From the NCBI GenBank assembly GCA_002010215.1, contig MTMY01000031.1, positions 1-64,000 of the forward strand: a stretch of 64,000 bases of DNA, in the 5' to 3' direction. The translations under genes and the position numbers were made by a program. The notes under the pieces were generated by a model, which was not told the DNA's origin, searched no databases, and was given only the letters and a program-made list of their open reading frames with translations. Shown in pieces: positions 16,957-24,461 of this stretch; position 1 is the first letter of the stretch, and every line of letters begins with the position of its first letter. The stretch is from Archaeoglobus sp. JdFR-37. Lineage in GTDB: Archaea > Halobacteriota > Archaeoglobi > Archaeoglobales > Archaeoglobaceae.

Positions 16957-18738
16957 CTATACATACTTTGCATAAACCGTCGGGAACAGCTCCGGCTTTC
17001 CAGGAAGGGCCAAAGCAGCGGTGTACTCCTCCATGAAGTTTGGATCGGTGCTGAGGTCGAAATATGTCATAATCTTGGCGATGGTTTCTGAAAGTGCTCT
17101 TTTTCTCGAGGAAGTCAGAGCCATATATGCTCCTGCAAGCGAACCGTTTCCAATCTGATAAACCTTTGCATTTGGGAACTCTGGAAAGAGGCCGATAGTT
17201 ACAGCACTCTTCATATTGATGTAGTAGCCAAAAGCTCCGGCGATGTAGAATTCCTCAATATCGTGGATGCTTAATCCAGATTTGGTCAGTAGCACGGCTA
17301 TGCCAGCGCACACAGCAGCTTTCGACTGCACCAGCGTATCGATGTCCGTCTGGGTCAGTACAATATCTTTCCCGGTAGCGGTCTTCGAACCATCAACAAC
17401 CACATATTCCAGTTCATCTACTCTTCTGACCCTGGGGTGCTTTGGATTGAGATTTCCCTGGAAGTCAACAATTCCATTTCTGAAAAGCTCTGCCAGCAGA
17501 TCTATCAGCCCACTCCCACATATACTTCGGGGCTTTCCATTCCCTATTACTGTATAAACTGGCTCAGCGTTGGGAGACGGGATTTCCACGTGGTCAATTG
17601 CACCTTCAACGGCTCTGCTACCGTGCTTTATCTCGTAACCCTCAAAAGCCGGTCCACTGGCGACGCTTATGGACATGGCCCATCCCTCACTTCCCAGTAC
17701 AATCTCTCCGTTAGTTCCGAGATCAACCATCAGGGAGATGGTAGGTGAATCAACAATTCGTGAGGCAAGGACATCTCCTACGATGTCCCCCCCAACGTAC
17801 CTGCCGACAGGAGGAAGACAGAACACTCTCGCCATTGGATTGACTTTCAATCCAAGGCTTTTTGCATCAGCCTCATACCCCTTCTTCTCCACCCTCACGT
17901 CTGCTGAGGCGAAAAGGTATTCGATGTCTCTCCCGAGGAAAAAGTGAGCCATCAGCGTGTTTCCGGCAGCCACAACATCGTAGATTCTGTCTGGAGACGA
18001 ATAGCCACCGAGCTCTCTTTCTACAAGCTTGTTTATTGAGTCAACAACTGCTTTCTGTAAAATCTCCAGCCCATCTTTCCTACTTCTGACGAATTCCACC
18101 CTTGAGAGAACTTCCTCACCATAAATAATCTGCCCATTGTAATCGGAGGCGATGTCCACTACATTTCCAGTATTCAGGTCTATTAATGCTGCAACAATGG
18201 TGGTGGTTCCGATATCAACAGCGAGACCAAAGAACTCATTTCTTGTATCTCCTTCTTCAACAGCAATGATTTCGTTTCCCCTGAGTACAAGTGTCAGCTC
18301 GCCTTCTTCAATCTCCGGCTCGCAGCACAGCTTGTAACCTTTTTCCGCAACAATCTCAGGCAAGAAAGCATCCGAATAGAACTCTTTCTTTACGATTGGA
18401 TTCAGTTCCTCCCCACTTACCAGAAACTCCTTCAAAATTTGTTGCCTTTCAAGCCGGGATTCTTGGGGGATGTAAACTTCAGCATCACTTAAGAGGATAG
18501 TCTGACAGGCCAGAACATAGCCTTCTCTCTCCTCATCACCCTTGATGAACTTTTCATGGGGCTCAGGGTTCTTTTTAACTTCTCCCCTCCTCAAAATGAC
18601 CTTACATTTTCCGCAGCTGCCCTTTCCACCACAGAGACTTCTTATACCCTCACCAATTTCCTGAGCCGCTTCAAGAATTGTTGTGCCTTTCTCAACTTGA
18701 ACCCTTTTACCTGAAGGAAGGAAAGTAACCGTTACCAT
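16957..18738 (-). CDS. RACo-like corrinoid activation protein (ferredoxin plus ASKHA ATPase)
   Basis: 593 residues. The N-terminus is a [2Fe-2S] ferredoxin domain with cysteines at 36, 42, 45 and 78. After a linker the protein has the DUF4445/ASKHA ATPase domain (GLAVDIGTTTIVAALIDLNTG, VDLGTNGEIVLG, AGAFGYYI). Proteins of this kind use ATP to re-reduce inactive Co(II) corrinoid proteins in methyl transfer (RACo in acetogens; RamA is a functional counterpart with a different Fe-S domain). A corrinoid partner is not encoded in the window, but two MtaA-like methyltransferases are, 14 kb away. It is full length and intact. Confidence 0.85.
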   Translation of the reverse strand: MVTVTFLPSGKRVQVEKGTTILEAAQEIGEGIRSLCGGKGSCGKCKVILRRGEVKKNPEPHEKFIKGDEEREGYVLACQTILLSDAEVYIPQESRLERQQILKEFLVSGEELNPIVKKEFYSDAFLPEIVAEKGYKLCCEPEIEEGELTLVLRGNEIIAVEEGDTRNEFFGLAVDIGTTTIVAALIDLNTGNVVDIASDYNGQIIYGEEVLSRVEFVRSRKDGLEILQKAVVDSINKLVERELGGYSSPDRIYDVVAAGNTLMAHFFLGRDIEYLFASADVRVEKKGYEADAKSLGLKVNPMARVFCLPPVGRYVGGDIVGDVLASRIVDSPTISLMVDLGTNGEIVLGSEGWAMSISVASGPAFEGYEIKHGSRAVEGAIDHVEIPSPNAEPVYTVIGNGKPRSICGSGLIDLLAELFRNGIVDFQGNLNPKHPRVRRVDELEYVVVDGSKTATGKDIVLTQTDIDTLVQSKAAVCAGIAVLLTKSGLSIHDIEEFYIAGAFGYYINMKSAVTIGLFPEFPNAKVYQIGNGSLAGAYMALTSSRKRALSETIAKIMTYFDLSTDPNFMEEYTAALALPGKPELFPTVYAKYV

Positions 18739-18767
18739 AAGAGGCGGTTTATCAAAAAAGATATTTA

Positions 18768-18778
18768 GGGGTTTCCCC
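18768..18778. repeat. GGGG-TTT-CCCC inverted repeat in a divergent promoter
   Basis: A perfect four-base inverted repeat between a TATA-like GATATTTA (18760-18767) and the start of the deacetylase-like gene. It sits where an operator would block transcription. It is only 29 nt from the divergent RACo-like gene start. Short, so low confidence. Confidence 0.3.
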
Positions 18779-18789
18779 GAAGATATTTC

Positions 18790-19590
18790 ATGCGCATTAC
18801 CGTAATTTTCTCTCCTGCTCTGAAAAACAGCATCCTTGCGACCTCTAAAAGACTAATGAACTTGGAACACATAGCTTCATCTCATAATATTCCTCTCACC
18901 CCACCTGATGTAGAAGTTGATGAATATCTCATGAAAATTCATTCCAAAGAGCATCTAGAGAGGGTTAGAAACCTTCCTTTTTTCAATACGGCCTATGAAA
19001 GCGTAAAGTGCGTTGTCAAAGCTGGGGATGCCATTAAAGATTTTGACCTCGTTATCGTTCCAACCTCTGGAACTGGTCACAGTGCTGAGAAGGATAAGTT
19101 CAGAGGCTACAGCCTCTTTAATGATGTGGCTATTTTGGTGGAGAAGCTGAAGGATGCTGGCCACAAGAGGATAGCTGTAATAGATACCGATGCCCACCAT
19201 GGAAATTCTGCTGCGATAATTGGAGAAAAGACTCTTTACCTTTGCATAGCAGGGGAACCTGAGTGCTTTGAGGAAGGTATGCTTGTTTGCAAGCCTGCCA
19301 GAGACATGACGAGGGAAGAGTACATCAGCGCATTCAACAAAACACTTGAAATTCTGGACTCCTATGCTCCTGAAGTGATAGTGTGGTATTTCGGGCAGGA
19401 TACTCATTTCTTGGAATATTCTGGCATGAACTTAAACGGGGAATGCTACGATGAAATGATCAACGCAGCCCTCAGACTGGCGAATGGGCGGAAGCTGATT
19501 GTTCTGCTGGCATCTGGATCGAGAGAAGACGTTTTCGATGAAATTGTAAAGTGTTTTATAATTACTGCCAGAAAAATTGAAAGCGAGTAA
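18790..19590 (+). CDS. Histone deacetylase superfamily protein
   Basis: 266 residues, shorter than typical class I/II deacetylases (about 300-370). Conserved parts are present: SGTGHSAEKDKFRGYSLFND in place of the PPGHHA-GFCLFNN segment, VIDTDAHHGNSAA (zinc-binding Asp and His and the charge relay), and the FGQDTH segment (second zinc Asp). Members remove acyl groups from lysines, polyamines or small molecules. Early residues (ERVRNLPFF) match the HxxYVxxV region only loosely. A TATA-like element at leaderless distance (about 26 nt) precedes the ATG. The substrate is unknown. Confidence 0.78.
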   Translation: MRITVIFSPALKNSILATSKRLMNLEHIASSHNIPLTPPDVEVDEYLMKIHSKEHLERVRNLPFFNTAYESVKCVVKAGDAIKDFDLVIVPTSGTGHSAEKDKFRGYSLFNDVAILVEKLKDAGHKRIAVIDTDAHHGNSAAIIGEKTLYLCIAGEPECFEEGMLVCKPARDMTREEYISAFNKTLEILDSYAPEVIVWYFGQDTHFLEYSGMNLNGECYDEMINAALRLANGRKLIVLLASGSREDVFDEIVKCFIITARKIESE

Positions 19591-19630
19591 AACTAAAGCT
19601 TATAAGCAGAACCCGAAAGGATTTTGATGA

Positions 19631-19646
19631 ACCTCCAGACGGAGGT
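19631..19646 (+). promoter_or_regulatory. Hairpin that can hide the ribosome binding site of hxlB
   Basis: ACCTCC, a four-base AGAC loop and GGAGGT form a perfect six-base stem. The 3' arm is the Shine-Dalgarno (GGAGGTG) of the next gene, six nt from its ATG; the 5' arm equals the 3' end of archaeal 16S rRNA. When folded, the site would be closed to ribosomes. Confidence 0.55.
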
Positions 19647-19651
19647 GTGAT

Positions 19652-20221
19652 ATGACCGGTGAGATGCTTATAAAATTCCTGGACGGCATAGAAAAGCACA
19701 TAGGAACGCTCAAAAGAGAGATTGATCTTGGTCAGGTCGAGGAAATGATAAATGCCATTCAAAATGCCAAGAGCATTTTCGTTATGGGTGCGGGAAGGAG
19801 CGGTTTTATCGCTAAAGCATTTGCCATGCGACTCATGCATTTGGGCTTCAACGTTTATGTTGTTGGAGAAACAGTCACCCCCAGAATTGGGAGAGAGGAT
19901 GTTCTCATAGCAATCTCCGGAAGTGGTGAGACCACGAGTGTCGTCAATATAAGCAGGAAAGCCAAAGAGTTAATAGGTTCAAAATTGATTGCAATAACTC
20001 ACAGAAGTGATTCCACTCTTGCAAAAATGAGCGATGTTGTGGTTCTGCTTAAAGGTAAAATCAAGACAGAAAGGAATGAAGAGGTTGCTAAAATCGCTCC
20101 CTTGGGCACAATGTTCGAACTTTCGTCCATGATCTTCTTGGATGGTATAATTGCTGAACTCATGGCTCTGAAAAGCCTTACAGAGAAAGATCTGGAAGAG
20201 AGGCATGCGGTATTGGAGTGA
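19652..20221 (+). CDS. hxlB: 6-phospho-3-hexuloisomerase
   Basis: 189 residues, a single SIS domain. FVMGAGRSGFIAKAFAMRLMHLG and AISGSGETTSVVNISRKAKELG-type segments bind the sugar phosphate, and the protein ends in RHAVLE as in many PHI enzymes. It interconverts 3-hexulose 6-phosphate and fructose 6-phosphate; in archaea, with hexulose-phosphate synthase, it runs in reverse to make ribulose 5-phosphate and formaldehyde. The synthase is not adjacent. The ribosome binding site is inside a perfect stem-loop, which may control translation. Confidence 0.9.
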   Translation: MTGEMLIKFLDGIEKHIGTLKREIDLGQVEEMINAIQNAKSIFVMGAGRSGFIAKAFAMRLMHLGFNVYVVGETVTPRIGREDVLIAISGSGETTSVVNISRKAKELIGSKLIAITHRSDSTLAKMSDVVVLLKGKIKTERNEEVAKIAPLGTMFELSSMIFLDGIIAELMALKSLTEKDLEERHAVLE

Positions 20222-20281
20222 CCGTGTTGGAGTAATGAGAATTATGACAAAGAATCATCAGGAGGTGTAAAAATTAGTGAA

Positions 20282-21334
20282 TTGGGTTATTTAAAGGAGC
20301 TTTTGCAGAAACTCAGCGATGCTCACGGGATTAGTGGTAGAGAAAGTGAAGTCGCTGAGGTAATTGAAAAGGAGCTGGATGGGTTTGTTGATGACATAAA
20401 TGTTGATGCAATGGGTAACATTGTTTGCGTAAAGAAAGGAGATGACCTGAAGCTGATGGTTGCAGCCCACATGGATGAGATAGGTTTCATGGTGAAGTAT
20501 GTAGATGATCGGGGTTATCTCAGAGTCACACCCATCGGAGGCTGGTTTTCTCAGACTGTGCTGAACCAAAGAGTCATTTTACATGGCAAGAAGGGGAAAG
20601 TTTACGGAGTTATCGGATGCAAACCACCTCACCTGATGAAAGAGGACGAGCGGAAAAAGGTAATAGAGATAAAGGATATGTTCGTGGATGTTGGAGCATC
20701 ATCGAAAGATGAGGTTCTTGAGATGGGCGTTGAGATAGGCACCCCAGTAACCATCGACAGAGAATTCACTGTGCTTAAGGGGACTAAGGTGACAGGAAAG
20801 GCTTTTGATAACAGAGCTGGAGTGGCGATGATGATTTCAGCGATACGGGAGACCAAAAGCGATGCAACGATTTATGGTGTGGCGACGGTTCAGGAGGAGG
20901 TTGGACTTAAAGGAGCTAGAACATCTGCGTTCGCTGTAGAGCCCCATGCCGCCATTGTGACTGAGGTGTGTGTTGCAACAGATTTTCCGGGAGCAGAGTC
21001 AGCCTACATGGATGTGAAACTGGGCAAAGGCCCGGCGATTACAGTGGCTGACGCTTCTGGGAGAGGTCTTATAGCCTCTAAGAAAGTTCTGGACTGGCTG
21101 TGCAGTACTGCTGAGAAATACGGGATATCTTACCAGCTTGAGGTGGCTGAAGGCGGAACCACTGATGCTACAGCCATCCATCTTACCAAAAGCGGTATTC
21201 CATCGGGAGTTGTGAGTGTTCCAACTCGCTACATCCACACCCCTGTTGAGGTGCTTGATCTATCTGATCTTGAAAAGTCATCCCTGCTGGTGGCAAGAGC
21301 ACTTGAAACCGCAAGTAAACACTTCAAACCTTAA
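20282..21334 (+). CDS. M42-family metallo-aminopeptidase
   Basis: 350 residues of the M42 (glutamyl aminopeptidase, TET-type) family. Zinc ligands are seen in AAHMDEIGFMV, AFDNRAGVAM and TVQEEVGLKGA with the catalytic Glu pair, and in the C-terminal RYIHTPVEV. These form large dodecameric peptidases that cut short peptides. The translated start is TTG 20282; GGAGGTG at 20261-20267 is rather far (14 nt), and an in-frame ATT at 20273 has ideal spacing, so a non-standard start is possible. No ATG fits. Confidence 0.9.
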   Translation: MGYLKELLQKLSDAHGISGRESEVAEVIEKELDGFVDDINVDAMGNIVCVKKGDDLKLMVAAHMDEIGFMVKYVDDRGYLRVTPIGGWFSQTVLNQRVILHGKKGKVYGVIGCKPPHLMKEDERKKVIEIKDMFVDVGASSKDEVLEMGVEIGTPVTIDREFTVLKGTKVTGKAFDNRAGVAMMISAIRETKSDATIYGVATVQEEVGLKGARTSAFAVEPHAAIVTEVCVATDFPGAESAYMDVKLGKGPAITVADASGRGLIASKKVLDWLCSTAEKYGISYQLEVAEGGTTDATAIHLTKSGIPSGVVSVPTRYIHTPVEVLDLSDLEKSSLLVARALETASKHFKP

Positions 21335-21515
21335 CTGAAAATAATTATGAATTTCTTATCTTATTTAAAATTTTTCCAGTTGATAATGTCTTTAAGGTTT
21401 TTTTATGGTTTGGTTTGGCAGAATATTGCTTCTTATTCGTAATGTTTCGCAAAGTTTTAATATTTCTACATATAACCCTCGGCGATGTTTGGGCTGAAAA
21501 ATTGGAGGTGGTAAA

Positions 21516-23519
21516 TTGAACCCACTGCTGCTGACGACCCTGCCAACGAGAGAACTCCTTTTTGGCGTTGAGGATTCTGTGGTTTTAACATTCCATTACG
21601 TCCTTTTCGTCCTTGCTGCCATAGTCTTTCTTGTAGGAGCCTACAAGTGGTACCGATTCATCTCAACTGGCCGAAGAGATGAAGAGAGGCTGGATAACCT
21701 AGGCAGCAGAATCTGGTTGATGCTCAAGGACGGCTTTGCATTCGTCAGGTTGTATGTGAGAGAAGCTAAGATGGGGATTATGCACATTCTGATTCTCTGG
21801 GGCTTTATTTTGCTGACAATTGGGACCATTGTTTTGACCATAGCTGATCACACACCCTTCGAGTTCTTCAAAGGCACTTTTTACCTCATACACGAATTTC
21901 TGATGGACTCCGCCGGTGTGGCATTTTTGCTGGGTTTAGCCATCGCCATTGCTAACAGATACGGGTTAAAACCATCCAGATTCAAGAAAAAGTGGGAGAA
22001 GGCCAACGATGATGGCTTAGTGCTGATATTGCTGGTTGTAATTGGCATTCTCGGATTTCTGGTTGAGGGAATGAGAATTGCAATAGGCATGGATGCTTAT
22101 ACTGCATACATAGGGGCATTACTTGGCAGAATCTTACCTTGGGGTCTTGGAACATACAGATTTCTCTGGAGTGCCCACTCAATTCTGGCCCTGATATTCA
22201 TAGCCCTCATACCCTTCACCAAGCTAGCTCACGTTATAGCAGCACCGCTGAATATCTTAACTAGGAGCAACAGACACCCCGGAGTTGCGAGAGGCATAGA
22301 AGATGAAGAGTACATGGGCGCCATCGAGGTCAAAGACCTCCAGTGGAGGGATTTACTCTCCAGCTTAGCATGCATGCGCTGCGGAAGATGTCAGGATGCA
22401 TGTCCGGCGACAAACAGCAATACAACTCTTTCTCCCATGCACCTCATGCAGAACCTAAGGTATCTCGGTAATACAGCCTTTGGGATGCTAGGAATGCGGG
22501 GCAATTTGAAAGAAGGGCAGGATACCATGTTGCTGGACAATGTACTGGACATGGAAGCAGTATGGGCTTGCACAACGTGCAGAGCGTGTATGGAGATGTG
22601 CCCGGTTTACATAGAGCAGATGGAAATCATTCAGGAAATGAGGAGAGGCGTCGTTGAGAGCGGAGAAGCACCTCCAGATATAAGGGATTTGCTGACAAAC
22701 ATAACCAAGCAGCGAAACCCTTGGGGTGAAGCAAAATACAAGAGGGATGCATGGGCAAAGGATGTGGGCGTGCCGAAAGTGAAGGATAATCCTGAGTTCG
22801 AGTGGCTCTGGTGGGTGGGCTGTGCACACAGCTTCGACAACCGCAACAAGCCCATAGCTGTCAAAATCGCCCAGATTCTGGAAGAGCTCGGAATAAATTA
22901 CGCAACCCTTGGGAGAGAAGAAGGCTGCTGCGGCAACGATGTCAGGAGAGTTGGAGAAGAAGGGCTTTTCCAGATGCTGAAGGAGGAGAACGAAACGGCA
23001 TTCCAGAAGTACGGAGTGGAGAGGATAATAGCAACATCTCCCCACTGCTTCAACACCTTCAAGAACGAGTATGAGGGCTACAACGTCAAGTTCCTCTTGG
23101 AAGTCATATATGAAGCGATAAAAGACGGCAGAATCAAGTTCAAGAAGCCCATAAACAGGAAAGTGACTTTCCACGACCCATGTTACTTGGGCAGGTACAA
23201 TGGGATGTATGAGCTGCCTAGAGAAATACTCAAGGCAATTCCAGGCATTGAGCTGGTTGAGATGCCCAGAAACAGGGAAAAATCGTTCTGCTGTGGAGCC
23301 GGAGGTGGGAACCTCGTCAGAGAGTATCCGGGAGATGATAGGCCCAACAATATCAGAGCGAGAGAGGCTGCAGAAACTGGAGCAGATGTTCTGGCCGTAG
23401 CGTGCCCCTTCTGTATGATAATGCTTGAGGATGGTGTTAAGAGCGTTGGAGTTGATGACAGGTTGCAGGTGCTGGATGTGATCGAGTTGGTCTGGGAATC
23501 TGCTTTTAGTGAAGAATAA
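21516..23519 (+). CDS. Membrane cytochrome b / iron-sulfur (HdrD-like) oxidoreductase
   Basis: 667 residues, a fusion. Residues about 20-260 form five or six membrane helices like the NarI/DsrM cytochrome b domain, with several histidines for heme b. Two [4Fe-4S] motifs follow (CMRCGRCQDACP at about 286 and CTTCRACMEMCP at about 352), then two CCG domains (GCCGNDVRR and FCCGAGGG with HDPCYLGR). This architecture matches the ETF:menaquinone oxidoreductase type that accepts electrons from fatty-acid oxidation, and DsrMK/HmcF relatives. EtfAB genes are not adjacent, so the donor is inferred. The start is TTG with GGAGGTG five nt upstream. Confidence 0.85.
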   Translation: MNPLLLTTLPTRELLFGVEDSVVLTFHYVLFVLAAIVFLVGAYKWYRFISTGRRDEERLDNLGSRIWLMLKDGFAFVRLYVREAKMGIMHILILWGFILLTIGTIVLTIADHTPFEFFKGTFYLIHEFLMDSAGVAFLLGLAIAIANRYGLKPSRFKKKWEKANDDGLVLILLVVIGILGFLVEGMRIAIGMDAYTAYIGALLGRILPWGLGTYRFLWSAHSILALIFIALIPFTKLAHVIAAPLNILTRSNRHPGVARGIEDEEYMGAIEVKDLQWRDLLSSLACMRCGRCQDACPATNSNTTLSPMHLMQNLRYLGNTAFGMLGMRGNLKEGQDTMLLDNVLDMEAVWACTTCRACMEMCPVYIEQMEIIQEMRRGVVESGEAPPDIRDLLTNITKQRNPWGEAKYKRDAWAKDVGVPKVKDNPEFEWLWWVGCAHSFDNRNKPIAVKIAQILEELGINYATLGREEGCCGNDVRRVGEEGLFQMLKEENETAFQKYGVERIIATSPHCFNTFKNEYEGYNVKFLLEVIYEAIKDGRIKFKKPINRKVTFHDPCYLGRYNGMYELPREILKAIPGIELVEMPRNREKSFCCGAGGGNLVREYPGDDRPNNIRAREAAETGADVLAVACPFCMIMLEDGVKSVGVDDRLQVLDVIELVWESAFSEE

Positions 23520-23591
23520 TTTAATTTATTTAATTTAATAATTTTCACTACAGCAACAACGTTTTGCTGGATCGGGTTTAAAACAACATAA

Positions 23592-24203
23592 ATGAGGGAA
23601 GGAATTCCGGTGGTTATTGTCATTTCTCTGCTATTTCTTTTGAGAGTACTTGTTCCTCCATTAGAGATCTCATATATGGGCTATCATGAAGGGTTTATGG
23701 AAAGGATGAAAGAGGGAGATAGAGGATACCTCCTGAACAGCCCCGGACCAAATTCATCGCTGATGGAGAACTTTCAATACATTTACAATCTGCCCTATGT
23801 CACCGATATGGAGTTGTATGGCTTAGTAGAGTATTTTGCATCAGCTGAAGAGTTCTTTGCCTTTAAAGCAGGAGATTGCGAGGATAAGGCGATAGCTCTT
23901 GCGTCGTCAGCGTATCATCTTGGTGAGCCGTATAACCAGACAGATTACGTGAAGGTTGTGTTCGGGTCTGTGGACGCATCGACAATTGAGGCAGCACCTC
24001 TTTCCTCTTTCATAGCTTCATATTATTTTGGGCATGCTTGGGTTGAAATCGGCCATGATAATGTTACAGTGTATGACCCTACTCTTGGCATAATTATGGG
24101 CAAGGAAGAGTACTACAGAAAGTTTGTTGTCAGATTCAATCCAGATATGAATGCCAGACTGAAAATTTTCTGGTTCTCATGGCACAGCTCAGGTTTTGAG
24201 TGA
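23592..24203 (+). CDS. Membrane-anchored transglutaminase-like protein
   Basis: 203 residues. The first 22 residues are a hydrophobic signal anchor. The remainder has the papain-like transglutaminase triad in the family order: Cys96 in AGDCEDKA, His148 in FGHAWVEI and Asp162 in VYDPT. In prokaryotes such proteins are usually proteases or peptidoglycan/protein-processing enzymes; here the active domain should lie outside the membrane. The start ATG has GAGGG downstream only, so the start is less certain. A 258-nt spacer to the convergent helicase gene shows nothing clear. Confidence 0.7.
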   Translation: MREGIPVVIVISLLFLLRVLVPPLEISYMGYHEGFMERMKEGDRGYLLNSPGPNSSLMENFQYIYNLPYVTDMELYGLVEYFASAEEFFAFKAGDCEDKAIALASSAYHLGEPYNQTDYVKVVFGSVDASTIEAAPLSSFIASYYFGHAWVEIGHDNVTVYDPTLGIIMGKEEYYRKFVVRFNPDMNARLKIFWFSWHSSGFE

Positions 24204-24461
24204 GATTGAGGCATTTTAGAATCTCCTTTAAAAGGTCTAGATAATGCAGAATCAGCGTTATTCATTCATCGTTAACTTGAAGTTTGGCAAACACCTTAGA
24301 TTTTTTAACATCTAATACTGACACCCTCTCGCCCGCCCTGAGGTTTCAGATATTTCGCAATTATCTAAATTTTAACACTTTCAATATGGAATAGTTAGAG
24401 GTTGGGGGGCGAAGTAAGGAAGTACATGTTTCAGGAATATGGCCAACTGAAACCTACACCA

